Notes under the pieces: generated by a model | What the model was told of the DNA's origin: nothing | Seen by the model: only the letters and a program-made list of their open reading frames with translations | The model's database searches: none | Program-made: the position numbers and the translations under genes | NCBI GenBank assembly: GCA_947650365.1 | Contig: OX393553.1 | Span: 34,474,353 to 34,538,352 of the forward strand | Reading direction: 5' to 3' | Origin: Chamaelirium japonicum | Taxonomy: Eukaryota > Streptophyta > Magnoliopsida > Liliales > Melanthiaceae | DNA length: 64,000 nt | Part shown: positions 24,709-37,099 of the stretch, piece by piece | Layout: each line of letters begins with the position of its first letter | Position numbering within the stretch: position 1 is the first letter of the stretch

Positions 24709-26104
24709 GTCCCCCTCAAGATGATGGTTGGTATGGACCAGAATGTATCTTGTCACGCAACAGCCGAAACACATATGTGGAAGATGTTTGGTGAAGATAT
24801 CTGCTACTTGATCCACTATGGAGATGTGACGAACATCAAGTTGCTTTCGATGAATCTTTTCTCGAATGAAATTGAAATCAACTTCAATGTGTTTTGTACG
24901 AACGTGGAAGACAAGATTCGAAGCCAGTGCAATGGCTGAGATGTTGTCGCACCATATAATCGGCGTTCCAAGTGAAAGCAAACAAAGATCACGAAGAAGC
25001 ATTTTCAAGCCAAGTGACCTTAGCAGTAGTAGTAGCCAAGCTCCGGTATTCAGATTCTGTAGATGAATGAGCAACAGTTTTTTGTTTCTTTCAGACCAAC
25101 AAATCAGATTATTGCCTAACATACCACAGAGACCACTGGTAGAACAACGATCGGTGCTATCCCCTGCCCAGTCAGCATCTGAATAAGCTTGAAACACCAA
25201 AGGACCACGAGAAAACTGAAGGCCATGATGTAGTGTCCCTTTGATATATCGTAGAATACGTTTGAGGTCCACAAAATGGCCTTGTGTGGGAGAGTGCATG
25301 TGTTGGCACACCGAATTTATGGCAAATGATATATCTGGACGCATGATGGTGAGATATGAAGAATACCCACGATACTTCGATAGAAGGAAGGATCGGTGAG
25401 AGAAGAGCCAACCTTCTTCTTTAAAGAAGAGGGAGAGGCATATGATTTGCAACTATCCATGGCTGCATGATGTAGTAGATCAACTGCATATTTATGTTGA
25501 TGTAGAAGAAGCCCCTGTGAGTTTTTGGAAACTTCAATGCCCAGAAAATGGTGAAGAGTGCCCAAATCTTTGAGATCAAACTAAAGGTGCATCTGACGTA
25601 TGATATTCACGATATGGGACGAGTTATTACCCGTAATCAAGATGTCATCAACATAGACGAGGAGAAATTTGAGGTTCATGGAGTCCCACTGAACAAATAA
25701 TGATGAATCACATGGGCTCATGGTAAATCCCAATTGCTGCAGAAAGACAGACAATCTATCAAACCAAGCTCTAGGTGCTTGTTTTAGACCGTAAAGTGCT
25801 TTAACAAGCTTGCAGATATGACCCGGATAGGAAGGATCCATAAAACCCTGTGGTTATGTCATAAAGATGTCTTCAGAGATATAACCATGCAAGAATGCAT
25901 TGGACACATCTAACTAGAGGATATGCCAACCGAAATGTAGAGCCAAGATGATCCAGATGGTTGGGTGTTCAACCACTGGGCTAAACGTCTCTTGAAAATC
26001 AATGCCCTCCTATTGGTGAAAACCTTTAGTAACCAAGCGAGCTTTGTGACGAGCAACAGAGCCATCAGGGTTCTGCTTGATTTTAAAAACTCATTTGCAC
26101 CCAA
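24706..26104 (-). pseudogene. Copia reverse transcriptase/RNase H remnant
   Basis: Several adjoining frames read DVSNAFLHG, ALYGLKQAPRAWFDRL, an intact YVDDILITGNN box, a LGIEVSKNSQGLLLHQHKY block and RNase H motifs AYSDADWAGD and RTKHIEVDFNFIRE, ending with the QVADIFTKHLP tail. At least three stops or frameshifts separate them. Confidence 0.88.
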
Positions 26105-26273
26105 TAATATTAGCAGAGTGAGGAGGAGGAACTAATTGTCAGGTACCCTGCCAAAGTAGAGCATCAAACTCAGAGGACATCGTTGATGCCAGACTGCATG
26201 CTTGTGAGCATCGGTGAAGTAGGATGGTTCAATGGCAACTGTAGTATTGGGTGAGGACACCATTAAGCACATC

Positions 26274-27347
26274 TTAAGTTGTGGCTTGTGGATGCCAGAT
26301 TTTGAGCGTGTCACCATAAGATGACCAGGCGGATGTTGCGAACTGGGTTGTGGCACTACAACCGGGACTGTAGGAGAGTCCTCGGTTGCCAACGATGGAA
26401 GAGAAGGCCCTGTGGCAGGAGGTAAAGGCGGTCCCTCGATTGATGGCATGACTGGAGATGCCGTAGGCCGAAGAGCCACCAAGGATGCCACGACCCCCAC
26501 GATCAGCGGGCCCATGTGACATATGACCATCCCGGTAACCACGACTACGGCCACCGCGGTAATGACCACCACCACGGACTCCTCGGTAGATGGAGGAGTG
26601 GATGACGTTGAGTGCTGAGGATGGTGGTGGTACCTCCGGTGGGGGGGAGGGTGCAGTCATAGACAGTTTGGTGACATCAAGATAAGTTTCCTCAACATGG
26701 AGGAGAGCAGACAGATCGTCGATAGACAAGCAGCCCGGTCGTAGACAAATTGCCGTCTTGACGGTATCGTATGCAGACGGAAGGCCAGCAATTGTGTAGA
26801 GGAGGACATCATCATCAGATACAGGGGCATCAACAGCAACAAGACTGTCACATAGAGTTTGAATATGCTGAATGTATTCAGAGAGGGTTGATGTGCTCTT
26901 GGTGATGTGTTGAAGTTGGGATTTGAGTTGCAGAACGTTAGAGCGAGCCAAAAAGAGAAATTGTGTCTCCAACGCCATCCGGATGTCACGTTCACAAGTG
27001 ATGCGATGCACAGACGTCATAATTGATGGAGAGAGAGTTGCCAAGATGCACATGCGGAGTTGTTTGTCCGTGAGGAGCCATTCGTGATAAGCCGGATTAG
27101 CGGAAGAGACATTTGTTGCTGTGACGATGGTAGGGGAAGGAGGAGGAGTGTCATCGTCAACAAGATGTTCCAATTGAAAGGAGGAGAGAGCGCCGAGAAA
27201 GAGATTGCTCCACGTCATGTAGTTGGAATCGTCCAATTTGATAATGATCAGAGATCCACGGTTGCGGATCAAGGTGAGAATGGGGGAAGGAGCAACTTGT
27301 TGAGAAGGTGAAGACGAGGAATCGGTGGCTGTTAATGAATCCTCCAT
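26274..27347 (-). pseudogene. Copia gag (357 codons) fused to deletion scar
   Basis: Starts MEDSLTATDSSSSPSQQ about 90 bp inside the 5' LTR and shows the Copia Gag pattern NYMTWSNLFLGAL and a Gly/Arg-rich tail (YRGVRGGGHYRGGRSRG). No zinc knuckle, protease or integrase follows; the frame then enters sequence from near the integrase-RT junction. Not expected to function. Confidence 0.8.
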
Positions 27348-27440
27348 GATTTAGGCCTCAAAGAGAAAAAAAAACAAGATCGAAGAAGGTGAGGAGGCGA
27401 CGTTGATCAAGAGTTCCTCAAAAACGAGGCTCTGATACCA

Positions 27441-27620
27441 TAAAGACTTAATGGTTTTTGTGTCTTGGATGATTCCAAGTATACATCAAATGATATTATT
27501 TATAATGGAAAATCAATTACAAATGGTTAAAACGAATCCTAATTGAAGGGATCGTGATCTCAACAAGAGATCGTGCTTTAACAACCACTTTATCATCATG
27601 ATGTAACAAACACTTTATCA
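27441..27620 (-). repeat. 5' LTR of the deleted Copia
   Basis: 180 bp, TG start on the element strand, followed by the TGGTATCAGAGCC primer binding site. Diverged from the 3' LTR at several positions. Confidence 0.88.
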
Positions 27621-27629
27621 AAAAGGACA

Positions 27630-28200
27630 TGCAACATTTATCTTTCTCCTAAGGTCTCTTGACATAATATCGGAGAGGTAAATAGGGCTGCTGAAATCCA
27701 ATAATCTCCTTACTAAATCCGAAATTGTCCAAGCCTACCCTCTCCAGTGTTTCTCTCGAGAACGGACGGGTGCGACGGCGACAACAGGCACGAGCAGCAC
27801 CTTGAGTCGCAACTGCTCGATGTTGCCGCTCTGACGGTGGCGAGTAACAGAGACGAGGTTTAGGGTTCGGTTTAGATTTCCTATGTCTGGGGTCTCTCGT
27901 GGTCCATAGATCTTAGGTTTTAAGGTTAGGTTTAGGACTTCTAAGTCTAGGGTTCATCCCATGGTTGTAGATTTTAGGTTTTAGGGTTAGGTTTAGGTCT
28001 AGGGTTCGGATTTAGGGTTCAATTGAATTTAGGAATCACGAAATGAAATTTTGAAGTGCTGTGAGGGGCAATTATGCCCATGGGACTGTCTGTCCTTTAG
28101 GCTAAACCGATCTCTTGTAAGGGACGGTTCACTAAGTCCCTCAAAAATTGTAGAAGTTTAATTTCCTTTTAGAATTACCCAGCCAAACTTTTTTTGGCAT
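27630..28200. other. Intergenic stretch with degenerate telomere-like TTTAGGG words
   Basis: From about 27850 to 28025 the plus strand repeats GGTTTAGGG, TTAGGTTTAGG and TCTAGGGTTCGG words, resembling decayed plant telomere repeat (TTTAGGG) but without a regular array. No gene is supported; the short open frames around it have no domain. Confidence 0.5.
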
Positions 28201-28264
28201 GTTCAACCTACACCCACCAGTTTAAGCCCCACTAGTAGTTAGTACATGTTCAATTTTAATTTTT

Positions 28265-28885
28265 CTAATACCCAAATTGCCCTCATCCTTAACCTCCAGT
28301 CAATCCTCACCTCCGAACCTCGACGCCAACTCCATCCCCCTCCACCTACGTCGTCGTCCCCTCCTCGTTGCCCCCTTTCTGATGTCGTGTGTGCCTAGTC
28401 TCCTCCACCGCCCTCCTCTCTTCCTCCTTCCTCCTTCCTCCTTCCTCCTTCCTCTTCTTCCTCTTTCTCCTTCATCCTCCTCAATCTTCCTCCTTCCTCC
28501 TTCCTTCTCCTAGTTCTTCCTCTTCCATCTTTCTTTCAAAGATACCCTAAGCCACACTAGATTCACATGTCGGTGGTTGCTTGCTGACAGTATATGCAAG
28601 GAAGCCGCCGACATTCGATATCGACACGGTAATGTCAGCAGTTGCCCTGTTTACATTGCCATTGGGCAACCACCAACACGTCATTAGGGTTTCTGTGCAG
28701 GGAAGATGGAGGAGGAGGAGGGAGGTAGGAGTACAAGGAGGAAGGAAGAAGGAGATTGGATGTGGCGTCGGAAATGGGGTGGCAAAAAGGGAACAATGAC
28801 GGAAGTGGAGGGGGATGGGGGCGGCGTCTGGAGTAAGGGTTGGTTGGAGGTTAGGAGCAAGCGCATTTTGGGGATTACTGGAGAT
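28265..28885. repeat. Long imperfect inverted repeat with TCC/GGA-rich arms
   Basis: The left arm (about 28265-28345, CCCTCATCCTTAACCTCCAG) is an imperfect inverse complement of the right arm (about 28810-28880, GGTTGGAGGTTAGGAGCAAG). Inside are CTTCCTCC repeats (28420-28510) facing GGAGGAAGG repeats (28705-28760). It is probably a decayed foldback transposon. Open frames here are Pro/Leu/Ser-rich artefacts of composition. Confidence 0.55.
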
Positions 28886-31752
28886 GCCAACACATAAAAA
28901 ATGTCAAGGTAACGAAAAAATGCAAGTGCCAAGTTGAAAGTAGCAGGTACAGATAGAACCGCGCCTTCCTCTGCCACCCTCGTCAACCCTTGTCTCTCCG
29001 ATGCTGCCGCAACAGCCTCGGACTGGGTTAGTATTTTTTTAATGAGGAAGAAGAGAGGGAGGTGATATTAGAAGAGGGAGGACATGGCAAGGCAACAACT
29101 AACGACGAGCTTAGAGGGAGAAGTTAGCAGAAGGTTAGGGATGGGGGTGTTTTGGGGATGCCATTACAAGCCCACATAAATGGGTTGGGTATCAAGAGCT
29201 AGTATTGTGGACGCCTATATTAAAATGGTATGTTCAAATAGGTATACTCTTCCAACTCATTCCATAAATCACACAAATACAACTTCTATTCGAAGAATAC
29301 ACCGTATGACCTTATCGAGGATCAAGTGAATTATGTCATTCCAACTGCCTTGATAGCTCTTTGTTGTCACCTTTACTACACTAAGAGGAAGGGCATTCTA
29401 GTACCGCGTTCACATTAAATGTCGGCCAATTGTTGCTTGATTCGGTAATCCAGTTACCGTGCTTAACCCCATTGTTTTCCTCCTGAACGGTCACAAGATC
29501 AAATCCCGAGCTTGACTTACGACATGCGGTAAATAAATGAAGCGGTGCACCTTTGGGCGTGAAGAAACAAGACTCAGTCATTGGTGAGGAAAAAGCTACT
29601 TCGCGCTTGTGTAGCTGGCAGGCTTCGAACTGTGGTCTCTCTTGTGCAATGGCAACTATAGGTGTCGCTCTAACCTGGACAAGTATGCCCCCTTCAAAAA
29701 GTTACTATGTCCATACTTGCCCCGTGCACATATTTGACTTTGGTAACCAAGGGAGTGTTTGGCATGAGGAATAGTTGTTCTGCTTAAACCTCATCTAGAA
29801 GAGGGTAATCCCGTTAATTACTATTTCTAATGAAATTCGACGGTTCGACATTCTGGATAGCATAGAAACGCATGGAGTGATATTATTGTTCCCAAGTCCT
29901 TCGTTCCACCAGAACAAATAATATCCGTTGGTTTTAAAATATGGAATTGGGAATAGAAATGGACGGTTCCAGAATGATACCAAACACCCCCCAAGTTACA
30001 GTGCTCACATTGGGGATGAAAAAACGAAAAAAAATATGATATGGCAGAAGTTTTTCAATTCCGCTTGACCATACAATTGTCAGAGTGCCACTTTTGAAAT
30101 TATACTATGTCTGATGTTGGTTATATAATAATTTTTAAATATTGTTTTGGCATAAACCTCCATCAGATACAATTTGGTACAAATAGAGGGATAACAAAAA
30201 AAATACTCTGACACTCTTTGTAGACAATATACTTTTGGTACTCTACTATAATTTTGAGAGAAATACTATGCATTCCCGACATTTATGACAAAAAAAAAAA
30301 CATATTCTCACAGCTTCCATAATACATGCCCTAGAGGAATTTCTCAAAATAATTTTTAAAAAAAGTTTCCTTATTTATTTTGAAACAATAATCCTCATCA
30401 GGTCACACTCCATACAAGATATCAAGTGCATATGCGCAAAGTATTTATTATACTACTTAAGTTATGAACAATATCGATATTTTTAAACAAAAAGTGTTTC
30501 ATCCAAAAAAACCTAAAATGACGATTCAAGATAATCCATTCCTGAAGGGTTCTAAAAGCTAACCCTAAGATGATACAAGTTGCCTTAAGCAACAATACTG
30601 TCGATGAACGACACACAGTCAAGAGATCAGTATACTAGTAAATGTTAGTGGTTGATCAAGTGAGGCATTGCATGCTGTTGACAAATAATCCCACATCGGT
30701 AAGTGGGGAAACTATAGGCCGCTTAATAGACAATCAACACAAGGAGTACTATTCCAAAACCTATTCCCCCTCTCTCCGTCTCGTACATGGACAGATCTAA
30801 TAGTTGGCTCAGCCGGGCTATAGTCCGACTGAGTTTTAAGAAAAACTAGCCATATTATTAAGTACATGTCTCAACCCGCCTCAACCAAGACCTCAATCCG
30901 TATCAACCCAGCGAGACCCTTGGCCCCTCACGACACGTACGTGAATCGCTATCGCCTCTGAGTCCTCACGAAACATGAATCGTCACAAAAAACACTTAAC
31001 CCCCCTATAGTTAATTTTGTTCCAAAACGCTCACTAAAGTTTGAAATGTTAGCACAATACTCCTTTTATCAACTACTTAATTTCTCTCATTTTGTAATTT
31101 TTATTTGACTTCAATGGAGCAAAATGTAGTTTTTTAATTATAGGGGGGTTAAATGTTTTTGAGCTAAAATTCAGGTGGACAAAGTGTAATAAACTTTTTT
31201 TTATATTAATATAATTTCTAGTACCATCGATGTTTCCTTAAAAATTTTTACTTAGTATTTCTTTACAAACTAAAAATTTTATTGTAAAAAAAAACTAGTT
31301 TAGTTTCAGCCTAGTCCAAAAAAAATATCTGGCTACGCCCCTAATCTCGTAACACATATATGCCAACAAAATCCATCCACACGGTTTAGTATCGCACTGC
31401 AACCAATCAGAATTTATCAAAACAAGATCCTGTAGAGATGAGTATGTTCATGAAGACTTGCGTCACTGGGTTTAGGCCTAAATGACGAAAGAGATTTAGT
31501 TACAACATTAACACATCAGACAACATTTGAGCACATATATCTCATAAGAAAACATAATAGGATCGGAACAAAGTGTTGATGAAGCAAAGCTTCACTAAAG
31601 GTCGGTTCGCATATACATCGCCTGGACGACGATCTCATCAAAATAAAAAAAAAAAAAACATATCACAACTCCAAATCAACCCGGGATCGTTTCTTTTAAA
31701 GACGATTCCTATCTGAGGTTAAAGAAAAAAAGACCCTAAGTTCATCCACCTC
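28886..31752. other. Intergenic DNA downstream of ASY1
   Basis: No gene recognised. At 30677 a TGTTGACAAATAATCCCACA string followed by TCGG resembles the start of plant LTRs or TRIM elements, but no second terminus was found. A MITE lies at 30987-31160. Confidence 0.5.
30987..31160. mobile_element. Foldback MITE
   Basis: About 174 bp. The left end AAAAAACACTTAACCCCCC and the right end GGGGGGTTAAATGTTTTT are inverted repeats; complementarity continues for about 40 bp. No clear target duplication. Confidence 0.65.
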
Positions 31753-34700
31753 TCACTGGGCTTGTGACTTCTGTCGCTTCATGTACTGCAGAATAGGCTC
31801 TTTAACCTGCCAATACGACACGAAGGCGATTAGAAAGAGAGCTCCTCGTAAAGTACAGAAGTTCAGGGTTGTAAAGATGATCGCGTGTTCCGTATATTAC
31901 CGTGCTAGCCTTCCGTGAGCGCTTATCTTGAGTTGAGCGGCAGTCGTCATCCCCACAGTCCGCCCTTTGCTTCACGCTGTCGGCCTCTTTACCAGCTACT
32001 ACGCTCTCCAGAGAAGCAATCGGCTGCAGCACACATAAACTTCCATCTTAGCAATGCTGGCCTCTCACTTCACCGCAATCACAACAATGCAGAAGATTTG
32101 TAAATTCTGTGGTGAGCAGACAGAATGCACACCTCTGCCCTGCTGGTGGGGGTGTTGGCTTGCTCCCGTGCCTTTGTTTGAGCCGCTTGCCCACTCTGAA
32201 GAGACCCATTGTGATGTATTTCCGATCGCCCTCGAGTGCGTGTAAGATCAGATCCGATGGAGTGGAGGCCGCCAAAAGTGGACCCGTCTCTCAAGTCATG
32301 GCCTGGTAGATAGAAACATCTTTCATCCATGATTTGGGAAATCGACAGACACTCGAAGACTGTTTTTGAAGCACTTTGGCATGAACTAGATGAATTCTCG
32401 TAAATAGATTACTAAATTCTCGAAGGTTACCATCCGGAGGGAATTCAGTGCCGTTGAATTCGAAAGGCTTCAAATTTGTGTCCACTTCCATTTCCTGCTC
32501 CAAGTAGATGCTAGTTAGGGACTGATATAAAGGGGGAAATAGATCAGTAGACGATTTTGAGTCCTTTCACTGTCTGTGGACTAAAGGGTTAAACTGCGTT
32601 CGTTGGAGTAAATGATAAGTTACCACTGGCTTTATCTCCAATGCTTTCTTGACCTCGATGAGCTTTTTGTTGCTGGATTCGGAGTGAACGACGAGCTTAC
32701 CGAGCTTTCTGTTGCCCGAGTTTTTGAGGTAACCATCATGTGCCATCTTGTCGATCAACTTACGGACAGCAGACTGGTTAACTTTCCCATCGAGCTTGCT
32801 CTGAAGCTTTGCTATCGTCACGTAGTCCATGGGGAGAGCATGATACAGAGCCTGCAGGCAGTTTGAATTCAGTCAGGCCAAGCCACATGGAAGCTGCAAT
32901 GCTCTACATTTCAACCAACAGAGCAGCAATGGTTACCTTCATGTACATGTGATCCTCGGCAGCACTTTTGGGAGTAGGCTTCTCTGCACGTGGAGGCTCT
33001 TTCATCTCCACCTCTTCCTTCACAGAGATGGCGTTGGGGTTGGGCTCCTGATGATGTAAGATTGAGTCAGCGAAACATAGAACACGCAATACCAGATAAG
33101 AAAAGAACCGGAGGTTTCTGTGACCTTTTCTTTGATTATGATGTAACTATCCCTCCCAGATTTCGATACTACCCCTTCCTTCAACAGCCTCTCCAGGATG
33201 TCTGGAAATTGCCGAGGGTAAGAAGACATTAAGCTAAAATGAAGGTAAGAATTGGCGTTTTGTTGAGCTTATGATTGACTCGAATTGCAAACTTCCATTT
33301 TATTCATCACCTTCTGTCAGTGCCTGCAAATTATCACCCAAAAAAAAAAATTAATCCCTAATACACCATATAGCATATGAATTTAAATCTACGGCATTAT
33401 GGTTAATCCACGAATGAGATCATGGTGAAGGAGAAAATATGATGCACGACGGAACATTATGATGACTAGAGAGATTAGATTCTGAAGAGAAGGAATTTTT
33501 TAAGTACCACTGATATGTCCGGGAAATTCGAAAGAATATCTGTCAAATCGACTGTGGTGACGTGTCGAGATTTGATCCACTCCTTCACGCGAGCTGTCTG
33601 CTGTTCTTCATGAGCAGGATCTTCAGTATCAGCTGCAATAACAACAAAACTTTACTAAGAACAAATCGGAATGAAGAAGGGGAGAAAAGCAAAAGAACGT
33701 GATCTATAGACACATTCCTCTATAAGTGCAAGAATCCTGTCTGTGATTTCAAGTAAGCTTCCTCAATAAGCACTGACCTTCAGAAACCATGCCGTTATCT
33801 TCGATCCCATGCCTGTCACCTGTTGAGAGGACTAAGTAATCTGGACAAGACAAAAAACACAGTGCAACTGAAGAAGTAGGGAGAGCTACCTATGGGAGCC
33901 ACGACAAAGTGATCCGCAAGAGACGGGCGGATCTGCAACACATTAAATTACACACATCATCATCTAAAATTAACATGAAGGCCAGAAAAATTGGAATACG
34001 AGGAGGTGGTTCAGTAAGATGGAAGCTTGGACTTGCAGTGAAAGTTGATATTGATGCGAATGCAGAAGAAACAAGTTGCTTAATTTTAATGGATGATGCA
34101 TTCTCGAAACACCACGCGGGTATGCCCTATCAGTTTGACTAGCACAACCTTAACAATAACCTACAAGCATATAACCTAACTATGAAAGGTATTCGAATGG
34201 GAGCTACGACGTACTTGTAGATGCGTGCAAGGATTTATATGTCGATTTCCATCGGTCAAAAAAAGAAAATTTTGTCGGATTTCAGTTAAATGTAGGTGGA
34301 AATTGTGTTTTTTAAGGGAAATTTTCGGTGGAGATTTGTTGGCATGTCTATTTCGGATGATTTCGGTCAAAATTTTCTCAAATATTGAATTTTTCATGGA
34401 AAAGATGGAACCCTTTGCTAAAAAAGATTGATTTTTTCAATGAAATCGTCCAAAAAAATACATAATGTCGAATTTCGGTCAAATGTCAGTTATTTTGACC
34501 GACATTTGGTGATGTTGAACCGAAACTTGGTACTACGGAAATTTCGGACTATTTCCATGTCAGAACCTTGAAAGAAAGACACAGTTTGGCCATTTGATTC
34601 AATGGATGTGAGATGGGAAGACTTTAAATGCATTTGATGGGATGTGCTAACCTACTCTCCGTACAAAATGCATAAAGCAGGGCTCACTATAATGGAAGGC

Positions 34701-36908
34701 TTTGATTTCAATTTAGTTGATTTGATTCCAGCCCAGATACAGTAACAGATAACTTTTTTTTCATTCTCTATCTGTGATGCAACTTCTCATCTATCAGTGT
34801 CTCAAAAACTATCGACAACTAACCAGCACGCATAATTTCATAGGAACAAATCTCTTACGCAAAGTCTTTCATTAATTCATTAGCTCAAGGCAAATTGAGT
34901 GTCTTACCTCGCTATCGGAGGACGAAGAGTCATTATCCTGCAACGAATCAGCTCCCAGGCTCACCTCTTCGTCTTGAGGCATATCATCGTTCTCGTCCTC
35001 GCATGGATCAAGGACGCTCTTGACCTGAGAAACAGCCAAACCATAGACACGTTATACCCAAAATAATTACCCTCGCCGGCCGATCCTCTGCCCTCTGCTC
35101 GCATCCATACCTTCAGAGCTAGCACAATATGCTTGCTGTTGACGTTCCCTACTTCCATCCTCAATGGGTTCTTGTTCCAGGCGTTATTCGCTTCATCTCC
35201 ATTGCAGCCCCTGAAAAATGGGGGCTCGTAGTCCTCTGGCTGCAATTTTCCAAATTGAACTTATCCGAGGGGATTCAGATGAGGACTAAGATTCTAGTAA
35301 GGGTGATGATAGTGCTTACCGTGACATCATCATAGTAGAGGAGCTTCATCAAAATAGTGCGCTGAAACACAGAGACATCATTTCATTCAGCTTCCATCCA
35401 CATAAAAAGTTCCTCAGTTAGTGATATGGTGAATTGGTAATACATACCTCTTCTGGCATTTGGTCCAGTGTCCTCATCAGCTGAACCAAGGTCCGTACCA
35501 TCTTGCAAGCCGAGCTCCTGAAACATGGACGACATGGATTCCAGTCGAATGTAGATCATAGAGGAGAGAGAGAGAGAGAGACGACAAAATAAACGCTTGA
35601 TCGATCCCAAGACAGATTCCGAAGAGAGAGGCGTGCACCTCATTTGATCAGGTGTGATATCGGTGGAGTTGGACTTGAAGGTGGTCCCTTTCTTCTTGTT
35701 CCCGATGCGACTCACGTTCATGGAGACCTCCTCGCTGTTTGAATTCTCGTAGTTGAAGTTAACTGCAGATATTTCACCAAACATTTCGCTTCAGAGTACT
35801 GGTGATGCTCTTCAGAAGGGGGAAAGGGGGATGACAGACACGGTCGTTAAGGGGGAACTGGGAAGAGCACATCTGCATAAAAATTGTTTATGCGTGCGTT
35901 CGGATAAACCGTTAATCCTTCGGCAAATCTAATACGAAAGGCAGATCTGGACGCCCGCATAGAAATTCCGATACAGGCATTACTAATTGCGAAGTATCAG
36001 ATCAAGGCCCAAAGCAAGAATTAAGCAGAGATAGAAGGCATAATCCAAGATTCAACATGAAAAACAGATCATCTCTCTATACTCACAGGCATATTCTTCG
36101 ATCATTGGGCCCTCTATTTCTTCACAGATGCAGAACAGAAGCGTCTTCAGATACTTCTTCTGCAAGGCATCGTAAACCCCTGGAGACCACAAATTAACCA
36201 ATAAAAATCATGAAATCGAGATAAATAGCACAGAATACAGTTCGATCATGGATGGATCGATCCTGTTACCTTTCTCCATCCAGTCGATCAACCTCCGAGA
36301 CTCTGCATCCATTGGCATCAGCTTCTTTATCTTCATCTCTATCTCAACACATGCAAAGAAGATCAGGCCTCAGATCAGATCGAATCTCCAAGAAATTACG
36401 AGGGTTTCGGTAAGATGAACGGACCTAGGGCCGGAACCGACTTGTCATTGAAGTACTTTTCCGGAAATAAACCTCGGATGTAGCTGATGTTGAAGATGGC
36501 GATCCGGAGCAGATTCCTAGTCTGTTCAGATGACAAATAGAAAGGAGATCAGGAAATCGAAGCGGGAAACAAGCTCCCATGGATTTCAAGCGAACTGAGC
36601 TGTGGATCAGGGGAATCAACGGATGAACTGAAGATTTTTAATCCGTGATTCCAGATCCGGATTAAACTACCGCAGATCTGCTCGCAATATCGTCTGGAAC
36701 AAGATCAGGCCAGACGCAAAAGCCCTAAATCAACCGATTAAGACGTAGAAATCCCGATCTAGAAGAAAACTGTCACTAATCCTTGTACAGAGAATTGTCG
36801 TCTAGAAGATTACCAGTAGAAGAGAATCCTGCTCTGTGATCTCGGCTTCCCTCACTTTCTGAGCAACAACCTAGAAAAACAAAGAACTACGGTCAGATGA
36901 GCGAGCGA

Positions 36909-36974
<66 letters not shown>

Positions 36975-36986
36975 ACTGCTCACCAT
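31753..36986 (-). CDS. ASY1: ASY1/PAIR2 meiotic HORMA-domain axis protein, 21 coding exons
   Basis: Orthologue of Arabidopsis ASY1 and rice PAIR2 (yeast Hop1), a meiotic chromosome-axis protein needed for synapsis and inter-homologue recombination. Exons: 36984-36986, 36814-36870, 36425-36521, 36270-36338, 36087-36179, 35639-35762, 35448-35517, 35320-35361, 35111-35239, 34908-35024, 33890-33932, 33778-33819, 33508-33632, 33311-33323, 33125-33201, 32937-33047, 32624-32851, 32431-32494, 32133-32302, 31901-32023, 31753-31806. Sum 1,851 nt, 616 aa, all phases compatible and all introns GT-AG. HORMA domain about residues 10-228 ([56 protein letters not shown]); acidic linker 230-300; winged-helix-like region about 310-470 ([14 protein letters not shown]); [15 protein letters not shown]-terminal [16 protein letters not shown], the presumed closure-motif area. 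Exon 1 codes only for Met and exon 14 is 13 nt. Confidence 0.96.
33311..33323 (-). other. ASY1: 13-nt microexon of ASY1 (exon 14)
   Basis: GCACTGACAGAAG, preceded by a T-rich tract and TTTGCAG and followed by GTGATG. It supplies Ala-Leu-Thr and part of Glu/Asp, joining PDISV to [10 protein letters not shown]. Without it the flanking exons 13 and 15 are out of phase, so it is required for the family-conserved reading. Confidence 0.88.
33933..34907 (-). other. ASY1 intron 10 with a MITE-like repeat
   Basis: The 975-nt intron between exons 10 and 11. About 34230-34573 holds a repeat with ends CAAGG and CCTTG and many GATTTC/GAAATC and TTTCGGTCAAA words, resembling the hAT-like CAAGGTTT elements elsewhere in this window; no target duplication is clear. 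The rest is AT-rich with nothing else recognised. Confidence 0.55.
36914..36970. repeat. GA microsatellite (57 bp) filling half of ASY1 intron 1
   Basis: Uninterrupted GA dinucleotides on the plus strand, hence CT on the transcript. Intron 1 (36871-36983) is only 113 nt, so the tract makes up half of it and lies between the start codon and the acceptor. Confidence 0.95.
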
Positions 36987-37087
36987 CTCGGCAAGCTGGG
37001 AGGAGAGAAGGAACGCTGAAAGGTCGAGCTCCGGAGACGGAGATCTGAAAGTTTTTGAAAGTGGGGCAGACGGGCGGGATGGTAGGG

Positions 37088-37097
37088 CTATTTATAG
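37088..37097 (-). promoter_or_regulatory. TATA box of ASY1
   Basis: CTATAAATAG on the minus strand, about 102 nt upstream of the ATG at 36986. Transcription would begin about 30 nt downstream, giving a 5' UTR of about 70-75 nt. Confidence 0.7.
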
Positions 37098-37099
37098 GC

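Larger units (their letters stand above)
24510..27620 (-). mobile_element. Internally deleted Ty1/Copia retrotransposon
   Basis: LTRs at 24510-24708 (3') and 27441-27620 (5'), flanked by 5-bp target duplication AAAAG (24505-24509, 27621-27625). The primer binding site (TGGTATCAGAGCC) lies at 27428-27440. Gag is followed almost directly by reverse transcriptase, so protease and integrase have been deleted. The LTRs differ by substitutions and by a tandem copy of an about 20-bp AATGATATTATTTATAATGG unit in the 3' LTR, so this insertion is older than the Copia at 7323-12325. Confidence 0.92.

Noticed and set aside
33020-33229. Extended exon 15 of ASY1 starting at [13 protein letters not shown]
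   Set aside because: It is out of phase with exon 13 and lacks the family residues; the 13-nt microexon plus acceptor at 33202 fits both phase and conservation.
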